Below are positions 49,404-58,310 of a stretch of DNA of 64,000 bases, in pieces. How positions within the stretch are numbered: position 1 is the stretch's first letter; the number at the start of each line of letters is the position of its first letter. The DNA lies in the NCBI RefSeq assembly GCF_014637085.1, contig NZ_BMEU01000007.1:62001-126000 (forward strand), in the 5' to 3' direction. The stretch is from Comamonas phosphati (GTDB taxonomy: Bacteria > Pseudomonadota > Gammaproteobacteria > Burkholderiales > Burkholderiaceae_C). The notes below the pieces were generated by a model. That model did no database searches. It saw nothing but the letters and a program-made list of their open reading frames with translations, and was not told the origin of the DNA. The position numbers were made by a program, and so were the translations under genes.

Positions 49404-51638
49404 CTAGCGCCGACGCGCCGAGCGCACGCCCGCCACACCCGCCACAATGCCCAATACCTTGTTGAGCCGCCCGGAATCGGAGACTTCCACCGTGAACGTC
49501 ATCCAGGCCGTTCCCTTGACGGACTGGGTCTGCACGCCGATCACATTGGTTTTCTCGCGCGCGAAGACATCGGAGATATCGCGCAGCAGGCCCTGACGGT
49601 CCGCTGCCTCCACGGCCACATCCACGGGATAGACCGGCAGGTTTTTCTCCGAAGTTTTGGGCAGGCCCCAGTCCACGTCGATCACGCGCTCGGGGTTGCG
49701 GGCGCACATCTCGTGGAAGTTTGAGCAATCGGCACGGTGCACGCTCACGCCCTTGCCGCGCGTGACGAAGCCGCGGATCGCGTCGGGCGGCGCAGGCTTG
49801 CAGCACTTGGCCAGCTGGGTCATCAGCGAGTCGACTCCGACCACCAGCACCCCACCCTTGGGAGTGTCCGTGCCACGCGCCTTGCGCACCAGCGTGATTT
49901 CGTCGGGCTCGGACTCCTCTTCGCTGGGCCGCAGCACCGCCTCGATATTGCGCAGCGAATACTCGTCCTTGCCAACCACCTCGAACAGCGCATCGGCCGA
50001 CTTGAAGCCCAGCTGCACAGCCAGCTCTTCGAGCTTGATGGCCGTCTTGCCTTCGCGCTGCAGCAGCTTTTCCACGGCTTCGCGGCCCCGGGCCACGGTT
50101 TCATGGGTGGCCTGGGCATTGAACCAGGCGCGCACCTTGGCGCGTGCGCGGTTGCTGACCAGATAACCCAGATCGGCATTGAGCCAGTCGCGCGAAGGCC
50201 GTTCTTCCTTGGCCGCGGAGATTTCCACGGTCTGGCCGTTTTCCAGCGACGTGTTCAGCGGCACCATGGCGCCATCGACACGCGCACCGCGGCAGCGGTG
50301 GCCCAGGCTGGTATGCACCGAATAGGCAAAATCCACCGGCGTGGCGCCCTGCGGCAGCTCGATCACCGCGGCATCGGGCGTGAGCACATAGATGCGGTCC
50401 TCGAACAGCCCCTTGTGGTTGGTGGCCGCCAGATCGCTACCCCAGGCCAGCAGCTGACGCAGCACGGCGATCTTGGCGTCGTATTCACTGGCAGCCGATA
50501 CGCCGGCATAGCCCTTGGTGCCGGCCTCCTTGTAGGCCCAGTGCGCAGCCACGCCATGCTCGGCGTGGTCGTGCATGGCCTGGGTGCGGATCTGGATCTC
50601 TATGGTGCGGCCCGTCTCGTCGCGCACCACGGTATGCAGGGACTGGTAGCCGTTGGGCTTGGGCTTGGCGATGTAGTCGTCGAACTCGGCTTCGAGCGGA
50701 GTGAACTGCTGGTGCACCCAGGACAGGGCCGCATAGCAGTCCTTGATGGTGGGCACGATCACACGCATGGCGCGGATGTCGAACAGCTGGTCGAAGTTCA
50801 GCGACTTGCCGCGCATCTTCTTGACGATGCTGTAGATGTGCTTGGGCCGCCCCTGCACGGTGGCGCTGATGCTGTGCGCACGCAGATCGGCCTCGAGCCG
50901 GGCGCGCATCTGCTCCATGTAGGCTTCGCGCTCAACGCGCTTTTCGTCGAGCAGCCGTGCCACTTCGCGGTAGGTGTCGGGCTCGAGAAAGCGGAAGGAC
51001 AGGTCCTCGAGCTCCCACTTGATCTGCCAGATGCCCAGGCGGTTGGCCAGCGGCGCGAACACGTTGAGCGCCTCGCGCGCGATGCCGGGGGACACCGGCC
51101 GCTTGGCCGCCGCGTAGTAGCGCAGCGTCTGCAGCCGCGAAGCCAGACGCAGCAGCACCACGCGCAGGTCGCGCGAGAAGCCCAGCAGCATCTTGCGCAC
51201 GTTCTCGGTCTGCGTGGCTTGGTCGTCCACATGCTGGTGCCCCCCGCCCCGCGCCTGCTGCTGCACGCGCATGAGCTTCACGGTTTCCATGGCCAACGTG
51301 GCGAAGTTCTCGCCAAAGGCCTTGGTGATGACTTCCAGCGGGCGGTTCAGATGCACGCTGGCATGTACCAGATAGGTGGCGGCCTGCATGGTTTCGGAAC
51401 CGCCGATCTTCTTCAGAATGGCGGCGACGGCATCGGCATGGGCCAGGGCGTTTTCCCCGGTCTCCATGACCTCGGATGCAATCAGGGGCTCGGCAAAGGC
51501 GCGTGCCCGGGCCAGCGCATTGACCTGCTCCGGCAGGGTCTGCGCGGTAGCCAGGATCAGTTGCGGCGTAGGATCGACCACCCGTGGCGCTGACTTGGAC
51601 GACGCCTCGGCTGCAGGCGCCGTATCGTTGGTCTTCAT
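49404..51638 (-). CDS. relA: GTP pyrophosphokinase RelA ((p)ppGpp synthetase)
   Basis: A 744-residue long RSH protein that makes (p)ppGpp on starved ribosomes. The N-terminal hydrolase-like domain lacks the H-D-x-x-x-E-D residues (it reads Y-L-V-H-A-S-V-H-L), and the synthetase loop is E-F-D-D-Y-I near residue 315, the acidic E-x-D-D form of RelA rather than the R-x-K-D of SpoT. A TGS domain (P-D-A-A-V-I-E-L-P-Q-G-A-T-P), a zinc-finger region with C-C-K-P and a C-terminal ACT domain follow. ATG 51638 has GGAG six bases upstream. Confidence 0.94.
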   Translation of the reverse strand: MKTNDTAPAAEASSKSAPRVVDPTPQLILATAQTLPEQVNALARARAFAEPLIASEVMETGENALAHADAVAAILKKIGGSETMQAATYLVHASVHLNRPLEVITKAFGENFATLAMETVKLMRVQQQARGGGHQHVDDQATQTENVRKMLLGFSRDLRVVLLRLASRLQTLRYYAAAKRPVSPGIAREALNVFAPLANRLGIWQIKWELEDLSFRFLEPDTYREVARLLDEKRVEREAYMEQMRARLEADLRAHSISATVQGRPKHIYSIVKKMRGKSLNFDQLFDIRAMRVIVPTIKDCYAALSWVHQQFTPLEAEFDDYIAKPKPNGYQSLHTVVRDETGRTIEIQIRTQAMHDHAEHGVAAHWAYKEAGTKGYAGVSAASEYDAKIAVLRQLLAWGSDLAATNHKGLFEDRIYVLTPDAAVIELPQGATPVDFAYSVHTSLGHRCRGARVDGAMVPLNTSLENGQTVEISAAKEERPSRDWLNADLGYLVSNRARAKVRAWFNAQATHETVARGREAVEKLLQREGKTAIKLEELAVQLGFKSADALFEVVGKDEYSLRNIEAVLRPSEEESEPDEITLVRKARGTDTPKGGVLVVGVDSLMTQLAKCCKPAPPDAIRGFVTRGKGVSVHRADCSNFHEMCARNPERVIDVDWGLPKTSEKNLPVYPVDVAVEAADRQGLLRDISDVFAREKTNVIGVQTQSVKGTAWMTFTVEVSDSGRLNKVLGIVAGVAGVRSARRR

Positions 51639-51648
51639 GCAGCGCTCC

Positions 51649-52686
51649 CTAAGTGTCAAATTCAGCCTGTTGGGCAAGACTCATGGTATCCGGCAAGCGC
51701 TCATCCCCTTGTAAAAACTTTCGCACCAGGGCCACCTGGCCCGGCAGCAGCAAGGTCGGCGCATGGCCTACCTCTTCCAGCTGCGTGCAATGCGCCTTCG
51801 GCCCCCTGGCTTGCATGGCCCGCGCGGCGGCGACCGACAGCAGATCGGACTCGGCACCGCGGATCAGCAGCACCTTGGCGGCGATACGGTCGTAGAGCTG
51901 CCACAACATGGCCTCGCCGGCTTCGGCCATTTGAGGCGTCATGCGCGCCATGGGCACGGCAATGCGCGGGTCATAGTGCAGCACCACCCCGCCTTCAGGC
52001 CAGGGCTTGACCATGGCCCGCGTCAATTGCAGCCATTGCTCATCGCTATGTGGGCCGAATCCTGCCGATATCAAGCGCAAGGCGGCAGCGGCCTGCTCCA
52101 GGTTGGGAAACTGCAAGTTTTTACCCAGGTACTGGCCGATGCGCTCCAGGGCCTTCCATTCGATGACCGGCCCCACGTCGTTGAGCACCAGGCGGCGGAT
52201 GGAAATCGGCGGGGGAAAGTCGGCCCGGCCTGCGTCCCGACCGCCCCCCATTCCTGCAATGACCATGCCGATCAAGCCGCCCATGCTCGTACCCACCCAG
52301 TCCAGCATCCGGACCGGTGCCTGGGCGTGGAGCTGCGCCAGCAAGGCCAGCATGTCGGCGGCATAGAGCGGCATCTGGTAGCCCAGGGGCTCCTGCAGCC
52401 AGTCGCTCTCGCCGCGCCCCACCACATCGGGGCAGATCACGCGCGCGAACCGGCTCAGTTCCGCCGCCAGCGTATCGAAGTCGCGCCCCTGGCGCGAAAG
52501 GCCATGCACGCAGACGATGACATGGGGATGACCGGCATCGCCGGTGTTGTTCCATTCCCAATAGGCCATGCGGTGCACGCCTTCGGGCAATTGGCTGGTT
52601 TCGGCCCGGCGCCGCTCGTCGGACCAGGCGGGAGCAATGGCGCCGGCTCCGGGACAGGATACGTAATTCAGCTTAGGTTGATTCAT
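51649..52686 (-). CDS. Alpha/beta hydrolase
   Basis: A 345-residue alpha/beta-hydrolase. The oxyanion H-G-L-S-R-Q-G is at about 61-67, the nucleophile S134 is in G-T-S-M-G-G, and the catalytic His is in E-E-V-G-H-A-P near the C-terminus. There is no signal peptide, so it is cytoplasmic. ATG 52686 is the first codon after the promoter shared with the divergent dehydrogenase gene; the frame up to 53616 is antisense shadow. Its stop is 10 bases before relA. The substrate is unknown; an ester or lactone is possible. Confidence 0.85.
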   Translation of the reverse strand: MNQPKLNYVSCPGAGAIAPAWSDERRRAETSQLPEGVHRMAYWEWNNTGDAGHPHVIVCVHGLSRQGRDFDTLAAELSRFARVICPDVVGRGESDWLQEPLGYQMPLYAADMLALLAQLHAQAPVRMLDWVGTSMGGLIGMVIAGMGGGRDAGRADFPPPISIRRLVLNDVGPVIEWKALERIGQYLGKNLQFPNLEQAAAALRLISAGFGPHSDEQWLQLTRAMVKPWPEGGVVLHYDPRIAVPMARMTPQMAEAGEAMLWQLYDRIAAKVLLIRGAESDLLSVAAARAMQARGPKAHCTQLEEVGHAPTLLLPGQVALVRKFLQGDERLPDTMSLAQQAEFDT

Positions 52687-52755
52687 GGAGAACGCATTCA
52701 CGAAACCGGCACCGATAATGGCTGTGTCGCATCGTAATTCATTCGGAGACCCTGT

Positions 52756-53544
52756 ATGTCCATGTTGAAAGGCAAAACCGCCCTCGTAACCGGATCGACC
52801 AGCGGGATCGGCCTCGGTATCGCCACTGCACTTGCCCGCCAGGGCGCCAACATCGTGCTCAACGGCTTCGGCGACGTGGAAACGCCGCGCGCCCAGGTAC
52901 TCAAGGCCGGCAAGGCTGCCGGCGCCCAGGTCGCCTATCACGGCGCAGACATGAGCCGTGCAGCCGACATCGAGGACATGATCGAATACGCTCAGCGCAA
53001 CTTCGGCCAGATCGACATCCTGGTCAACAACGCCGGCATCCAGCACGTGGCCCGCGTCGAGGAATTCCCGCCCGAGCGCTGGGATTCCATCATCGCCATC
53101 AACCTCACCAGCGCCTTCCACACCACACGCCTGGTGCTGCCGGCCATGCAGAAATCCAACTGGGGCCGCATCATCAACGTGGCCTCTGTGCACGGCCTCG
53201 TGGCCTCGGCCCAGAAATCCGCCTATGTGGCGGCCAAGCACGGCCTCGTGGGCCTGACCAAGGTCACGGCGCTGGAGAACGCCACCACCGGCATCACCTG
53301 CAACGCCATCTGCCCGGGCTGGGTGCTGACACCACTGGTGCAAAAGCAGGTCGACGCCAAGGCCGAATCCCAGGGCATCTCCAACGAGGAGGCCACCAAG
53401 CAGTTGCTGGGCGAAAAAGAACCTTCGCTGCAGTTCACCACTCCCGAGGAACTGGGCGAGCTGGCCGTATTCTTCTGCTCGCCCGCCGCCGGCAATGTGC
53501 GCGGCGCGGCCTGGAACATGGACGGCGGCTGGGCTGCACAGTAA
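52756..53544 (+). CDS. bdhA: 3-hydroxybutyrate dehydrogenase
   Basis: A 262-residue short-chain dehydrogenase that interconverts 3-hydroxybutyrate and acetoacetate with NAD+, a step in using polyhydroxybutyrate. It has the cofactor loop G-S-T-S-G-I-G at 13-19, N-N-A-G at 91-94, catalytic S144, Y157 and K161, and the W-V-L-T-P-L-V substrate loop typical of this family. GGAG lies seven bases before ATG 52756. It is divergent from the hydrolase gene. Confidence 0.92.
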   Translation: MSMLKGKTALVTGSTSGIGLGIATALARQGANIVLNGFGDVETPRAQVLKAGKAAGAQVAYHGADMSRAADIEDMIEYAQRNFGQIDILVNNAGIQHVARVEEFPPERWDSIIAINLTSAFHTTRLVLPAMQKSNWGRIINVASVHGLVASAQKSAYVAAKHGLVGLTKVTALENATTGITCNAICPGWVLTPLVQKQVDAKAESQGISNEEATKQLLGEKEPSLQFTTPEELGELAVFFCSPAAGNVRGAAWNMDGGWAAQ

Positions 53545-53585
53545 ACGCCGGACAGGCACCAAGCTCACAACGCGGTCAGCCATAT

Positions 53586-53692
53586 ACAAGGTCGGGCCCC
53601 TCCACGCCAGAGACACCGGGCAAGGGCCGCCCCGCAGCGAAGGTGTCGTCCCCTTGAGGGGGAAGCGGCGCAGCCGCTCGGAGGAGAAGATT
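53586..53692 (-). repeat. GC-rich intergenic repeat, copy B
   Basis: On the minus strand the core GAGCGGCTGCGCCGCTTC, then CCCCCTCAAGGGG and ACGAC, matches copy A at 19211-19335. It fills the gap between the convergent bdhA and SIMPL genes and may act as terminator for both. Confidence 0.65.
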
Positions 53693-53693
53693 C

Positions 53694-54437
53694 TCAGCGC
53701 ATCTGCACCGAGCCCGAGACATGGACTACGACCTGCGCCTTACCGGCTTCCACGGGCATGGCATCCATCTCGGCGCCGACGGCCTTGGCCGACATGGCCA
53801 TCATGCGCGGGCGCGGCGTGGGTACGGCACTGTTGCTGCTGCTCACGCTGACCTCGCGCAGGCTGTAGCCAGCAAAGCCGAAATTCTTGGCCAGCGTGGC
53901 TGCGCGCTGCTTGAACTGCTCGATGGCCTTGGCCTGGGCTTCGCCCTCGACCTTCTCGCGCGCCTCGCGCGACAGGCCGAAGCCGATGCTGGCCAGCGGC
54001 ATGTCCTGCACCTGGGCCGCCGTCTGCGTGATGCGCGCAAAGTCGCGCCCCTGCAGCACGATCTCGGCACGGCCCTGCCAGCCATCGATCCTGTTGTCCT
54101 TGCCGTAGCGCGGATAGATGCCGAAACTGCCGATGCTCACATCCATCTGGCCGGGCTGGGCGCTGCGCCTGGCCGCAGCCAGCGCGGCCTCGACCACCTT
54201 CTGCAGCTGGGTCTGCACCGTCGTCGCATCGCGGCCGTCACGCGTGGTCGCCAGCGTGGCGACCAGCAGATCCTGCACCACGTCCACCGAACCTTCGGCC
54301 GACAGTTGCACCACATTCATCGGCCCCGCCGCGTCGTTCGCATTCTGGGCCCAGGCGCCGCCGGCGCAGGCCAGTGCGGTCGCCGCAATCACGGACCGGC
54401 CCCAGGAGCGGGCCAGCTGTTTCGAGAGTTTGCTCAT
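53694..54437 (-). CDS. SIMPL (DUF541) domain periplasmic protein
   Basis: A 247-residue protein with a signal peptide ending at A-G-G-A-W-A-Q and a SIMPL/DUF541 domain. Family signs include the opening V-V-Q-L-S-A-E-G-S-V-D-V-V, the mid-protein A-K-A-I-E-Q-F-K-Q-R-A-A-T-L-A and the closing V-V-V-H-V-S-G-S-V. Such proteins are periplasmic or outer-membrane associated and have been linked to stress tolerance, but no reaction is known. ATG 54437. It is divergent from ompR. Confidence 0.87.
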   Translation of the reverse strand: MSKLSKQLARSWGRSVIAATALACAGGAWAQNANDAAGPMNVVQLSAEGSVDVVQDLLVATLATTRDGRDATTVQTQLQKVVEAALAAARRSAQPGQMDVSIGSFGIYPRYGKDNRIDGWQGRAEIVLQGRDFARITQTAAQVQDMPLASIGFGLSREAREKVEGEAQAKAIEQFKQRAATLAKNFGFAGYSLREVSVSSSNSAVPTPRPRMMAMSAKAVGAEMDAMPVEAGKAQVVVHVSGSVQMR

Positions 54438-54737
54438 GCATCACCTTTGCAATGAAAGAAACCATGCAAACACAGCCACATGCCGTTCTTTCGCTCCGGC
54501 ATGCCGCAGGGTGGGCAGCAGATCTCACCTGCCCATTCGCTTATTGATAACGATAACGCAACAATAATTGCATCACCAATGCAAAATAAGAATAGAAAAT
54601 TTTAAAGAAACATTATTCGTCCTAAATTTAAACGCAAAATATGTAACTCAAAGCAAAACTTGGCGGTTTTCGACTGACTTTTTCATCCAAGCTGGTAACA
54701 ATGGCTGCTGTTACAAATCACGAACCGAGGATTGTTC
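54438..54737. promoter_or_regulatory. AT-rich regulatory region ahead of ompR
   Basis: A 300-base spacer with no gene. Bases 54541-54660 are only about a quarter G+C, in contrast to the GC-rich genes around them. A GTAACA / TGTTAC inverted repeat lies near 54693-54712, just before ompR, and GATAACGATAACG occurs near 54545. It probably carries the divergent promoters of the SIMPL gene and ompR. Confidence 0.5.
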
Positions 54738-55469
54738 ATGGCAACGACAAACAACCGTACCGACAAGATCCTGGTGGTGGATGACGATGCTCGTATCCGC
54801 GACCTGCTGCGCCGCTATCTGACGCAGGAAGGATTCGAGATCATGATTGCCGAAGATGGCAAGGCGCTCAACCGCATCCTGCTGCGCGAGACGGTGGACC
54901 TGATCGTGCTGGACCTGATGATGCCCGGCGAAGACGGGCTCTCGATCTGCCGCCGCCTGCGCTCGGCCAACGACCGCACGCCCATCATCATGCTCACCGC
55001 CAAGGGCGAGGACGTGGACCGCATCGTGGGCCTGGAAGTGGGCGCCGACGACTACCTGGGCAAGCCTTTCAACCCGCGCGAGCTGCTGGCCCGCATCCAC
55101 GCCGTGCTGCGCCGGCGCCCGCCGCAGGAAGCGCCCGGCGCTCCTTCCGGCGACAACGAGGTCGTGACTTTCGGCCCCTTCACCTTCGACCTGGGTACCC
55201 GTGTGCTGCAGAAGAACGGCGAGGAACTGCCGTTGACCACCGGCGAATTCGCCATGCTCAAGGCCCTGGTGCGCCACCCGCGCCAGCCGCTGTCGCGCGA
55301 AAAACTGGCCCTGCTGGCGCGTGGCCGCGAGTTCGAGCCGTTCGACCGCAGCCTGGACGTGCAGGTCTCTCGCCTGCGCAAGCTCATCGAGGAAGACGCG
55401 GCTGCACCGCGCTATATCCAGACCGTCTGGGGCGTGGGCTATGTGTTCGTACCCGATGGCGTGAACTGA
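54738..55469 (+). CDS. ompR: OmpR/RisA-type response regulator
   Basis: A 243-residue response regulator. The receiver domain has the D14-D16 acidic cluster, phospho-acceptor D59 in V-L-D-L-M-M-P-G and K109. The residue before K109 is Gly (D-Y-L-G-K-P-F-N) where relatives I know have Pro. The C-terminal winged helix carries R-S-L-D-V-Q-V-S-R-L-R-K-L-I-E and ends at W-G-V-G-Y-V-F. Its style matches RisA of Bordetella, the Burkholderiales OmpR. ATG 54738 has GAGG eight bases upstream. Its kinase follows after a 244-base gap. Confidence 0.92.
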   Translation: MATTNNRTDKILVVDDDARIRDLLRRYLTQEGFEIMIAEDGKALNRILLRETVDLIVLDLMMPGEDGLSICRRLRSANDRTPIIMLTAKGEDVDRIVGLEVGADDYLGKPFNPRELLARIHAVLRRRPPQEAPGAPSGDNEVVTFGPFTFDLGTRVLQKNGEELPLTTGEFAMLKALVRHPRQPLSREKLALLARGREFEPFDRSLDVQVSRLRKLIEEDAAAPRYIQTVWGVGYVFVPDGVN

Positions 55470-55713
55470 CCAGGACCTCAGCAAGGCCACAGCAAACGCG
55501 GTATGGTTTCGACCCTCTGGTTGATCCAGGACGGCCCTGAACCCAGGCTATGGCTCATTTGTAACGGCGAAGACAACCCGTAACCCTGAGCCGCAGTGCG
55601 TGGCGTAGGCTTGTGATCGCGCATGAAGCCACTCAGAAAAACTTGAAGCGACCACTCATCTTCAGCGACAGGCTCTCTTCATCGCTCTCACCGCTATTTG
55701 CACACTGCTGCTC

Positions 55714-57204
55714 ATGAGTGTTTTTTCCGCCACGCCCGCCGACGCCACCAGCCCCGTGCCCCTGGAGTACGAACGGCGCCTGTCCGCGCGCTCTCCCTTG
55801 GGCCTGAACCTGTTCTGGCGTACCTTCTGCCTGCTGGCCCTGCTGCTGGTCGGCAGCATCCTGGCCTGGCTGCAGACACTGCGCGCGCTGGACTTCGAGC
55901 CCCGCACGCTGCACACGGCCCAGCAGATCGCCTCGCTGGTCAACCTCAGCCGCGCGGCGCTGGTGCACTCGGACGCCATCAACCGCGTCTCGCTGATCAA
56001 AACCATGGCCGATCAGGAAGGCGTACGCATTCTGCCCCGCGAGCCTGGCGACAGTTTCGAGCTGTTGGATCAGAACACGCTGGGCAAGCGGCTGACCGAA
56101 GAGCTCACGCGCCGCCTGGGCTACGGCACCATCGTGGCGCGCAGCGTCAACGGCGAGCCCGGCCTGTGGGTGGGCTTCACCATCAACGGCGATCGCAACT
56201 GGCTGCTCATGGATCGCTCGCGCTTCACGCCCGCCAGCGGGCGCACCTGGCTGATCTGGCTGGTCACGGCAGGGCTGCTGTCGCTGATCGGCGCGGCGGC
56301 CATTGCTCGGCTGATCAACCGGCCGCTCAAACAGCTCTCGTTCGCGGCCAACCGCGTGCGCGACGGCGACTTCGACGCCAGCCAGCTCGACGAGGAAGCG
56401 GTCACCAGCGAAATCCGCGAAGTCAACATCGGCTTCAACCGCATGGCCCAGAAACTGGCCAAACTGGAGCAGGATCGCGCGGTCATGCTGGCCGGCATCT
56501 CTCATGACCTGCGCACGCCGCTGGCACGCCTGCGCCTGGAAACCGAGATGAGCGTGGACGACGAAGTCGCCCGCGAGCACATGGTGGCCGACATCGTGCA
56601 GCTCGATGCCACCATCGACAAATTCCTCGACTATGCGCGCCCCGACCACGTGACGCTGAGCCCTGTCGACCTGCATGCCGTGGTTTCATCCTGCGTCTAT
56701 GCCGTGCAGGATCACCGTGAGTTGCAGATCTCCATGAACGTGCCCGAAGGCATGTATGTGCTGGCCGACGAAGTGGAGTTGGCCCGCGTGATCTCCAACC
56801 TGTTCGAGAACGCGCGCCGCTACGGCAAGACACCCGACACCGAATCCACCTATGTGGATGTGACGGTCAAGGAAAACGGCAGTTGGCTGGTGGTCCGCAT
56901 CCGCGACCACGGCACGGGCGTTCCGCCCGAGCATCTGGCCAGCCTGACCCAACCGTTCTTCCGCGGCGACTCGGCGCGTACGGCTGCCGCCGGCGCCGGC
57001 CTGGGCCTGTCGATCGTCGACAAGACGGTCCAGCGCATGGGTGGCGTTTTCGCGCTGTCCAATTCCTCCACGGGCGGCCTGGTCGCCCATATCCAACTGC
57101 AGCGCGCCACGGGCGTGACCGAGGACGAGGCCCCCGAGCAAAGGCTGCAGCGCCCCCAGATCAAACGCCACCTGCCCCAGCGTAATTCGGATACTGCGGA
57201 TTGA
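55714..57204 (+). CDS. envZ: EnvZ/RisS-type sensor histidine kinase
   Basis: A 496-residue inner-membrane kinase: membrane helices at about 34-54 and 179-199, a periplasmic sensor between them, a HAMP domain at about 200-252, the phosphorylated H264 in G-I-S-H-D-L-R-T-P-L-A-R, the N-box N-L-F-E-N-A-R-R-Y-G, and G-boxes D-H-G-T-G-V and G-A-G-L-G-L-S-I-V. It should phosphorylate the OmpR encoded just upstream. The 244-base gap, unusual for an ompR-envZ pair, contains two GTAAC motifs and may hold a second promoter. Confidence 0.92.
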   Translation: MSVFSATPADATSPVPLEYERRLSARSPLGLNLFWRTFCLLALLLVGSILAWLQTLRALDFEPRTLHTAQQIASLVNLSRAALVHSDAINRVSLIKTMADQEGVRILPREPGDSFELLDQNTLGKRLTEELTRRLGYGTIVARSVNGEPGLWVGFTINGDRNWLLMDRSRFTPASGRTWLIWLVTAGLLSLIGAAAIARLINRPLKQLSFAANRVRDGDFDASQLDEEAVTSEIREVNIGFNRMAQKLAKLEQDRAVMLAGISHDLRTPLARLRLETEMSVDDEVAREHMVADIVQLDATIDKFLDYARPDHVTLSPVDLHAVVSSCVYAVQDHRELQISMNVPEGMYVLADEVELARVISNLFENARRYGKTPDTESTYVDVTVKENGSWLVVRIRDHGTGVPPEHLASLTQPFFRGDSARTAAAGAGLGLSIVDKTVQRMGGVFALSNSSTGGLVAHIQLQRATGVTEDEAPEQRLQRPQIKRHLPQRNSDTAD

Positions 57205-57544
57205 TGCAGCGCAGCAGAATGCGTGCGCCGCTTTTTTAAGCATTGCAGGCAAAGCCCCATCTGGCGCGGGTTTGCGCAGTTACCCCGGCACTTGTCCACA
57301 AGGGAATCCCCATAATCCGGGGACAAAAAAATGACCCCCACGCTTGCTCACTGCGTGTAGCCGCTGCCCCCCAAGGGGGCCGCTTTTTGCCTTGGGGCGG
57401 CCCTGCGGCAAAAATGCCCCCACGCTCCCTCACTCCGTGTAGCCGCTGCCCCCGAGGGGGCTCTGACCGGCTGCGCCGAGCCCCCATGCTTGCTCACGGC
57501 AGCATAGCCGCAGTCCCAGCCGGGGCGGCAAAATAGCCCCCTAT
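57205..57544. repeat. Tandem GC-rich intergenic repeats after envZ
   Basis: A 340-base gap filled by repeats. A unit of the form CCCC-ACGCT-GCTCACT-CGTGTAGCCGCTGCCCCC-AGGGGG occurs at about 57335-57380 and 57417-57462, with a degenerate third copy at about 57480-57528. Each contains a CCCCC/GGGGG hairpin. The GCCGCT plus C-run/G-run core is related to copies A (19.2 kb) and B (53.6 kb). No gene is seen. Confidence 0.7.
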
Positions 57545-58204
57545 ATGCCCAGAATCAAACCTCCCAGCAAGGAAGAATCCGCGCTGTTGCCCGCCTATGC
57601 AGGTCTGCCCGACAGTGCCATTCACGTCCCCCAGAACGATGCCGAATTTGCGCGGGCACGCCAGCGCCTGTTGACCGCGCCCATCCTGGGTTTCGATACC
57701 GAAAGCAAGCCCATCTTCCACAGCAGCCAGCCCGATACCGGCCCGCACGTGGTGCAACTGGCCACGGAGAGCGAAGCCTGGCTTTTGCAACTGCACCATC
57801 CCGAGGCCATGGATCTGGCGCGTGAAGTGCTGGCCGATGTGCATATCTGCAAGCCGGGCTTCGGCCTCGACAACGACAAGCAGGCCCTGCCGCGCAAGCT
57901 GGGGGTGGGGCTGCGCAACATCCTGGACCTGGACCGCATTTTCAAGCACCACGGCTACGGCTCCTCGGTCGGCGTGCGGGCGGCCGTGGCGCTGGTCCTG
58001 GGGCAGTACTTTCGCAAGTCCAAGAAGACCAGCACCTCGAACTGGGCGGTACGCCAGCTCAGCGAATCGCAGCGCCGCTATGCCGCCAACGACGCACATG
58101 CAGCCGCCCGGATTCACGCCGCGCTGGCGGACTGGGAAAGCCGGCAGCCGCCCGTGCCGGCCAAGGCCAGGCGCGCGCGCGCCAGCGCAGGCATAAGCAC
58201 ATAG
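57545..58204 (+). CDS. DEDD-type 3'-5' exonuclease
   Basis: A 219-residue protein with a DnaQ/RNase D-like fold. The first acids are in G-F-D-T-E-S near residue 50, a middle Asp is in F-G-L-D-N-D, and the last motif is R-R-Y-A-A-N-D-A-H, the Y-x-x-x-D of the DEDDy group. It lacks the HRDC domain of RNase D. It likely trims RNA or DNA ends; the substrate is unknown. ATG 57545 has no clear ribosome site, perhaps because the leader is repeat-derived. Confidence 0.85.
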   Translation: MPRIKPPSKEESALLPAYAGLPDSAIHVPQNDAEFARARQRLLTAPILGFDTESKPIFHSSQPDTGPHVVQLATESEAWLLQLHHPEAMDLAREVLADVHICKPGFGLDNDKQALPRKLGVGLRNILDLDRIFKHHGYGSSVGVRAAVALVLGQYFRKSKKTSTSNWAVRQLSESQRRYAANDAHAAARIHAALADWESRQPPVPAKARRARASAGIST

Positions 58205-58310
58205 CGATTCCATGGTTTCTCTTGCTATGACCGGCCACCCATAATGGCTGCTCCGCACCGGGTCTTAAAACCCTTTCCTGGTTTTCCTCCATGAAGAAAA
58301 GGCTGCACAA

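Noticed and set aside
54568-54822. Short AT-rich frame before ompR
   Set aside because: It lies in the promoter, overlaps the ompR start in another frame and has no ribosome site.
55623-55646. Seven-codon open frame in the ompR-envZ gap as a leader peptide
   Set aside because: Too short to distinguish from chance and no attenuator structure follows.
58205-58310. Possible SAM-type riboswitch ahead of metY
   Set aside because: The 106-base leader shows no recognisable SAM-I, SAM-II or SAH fold; only a weak CATAAT -10 was seen.
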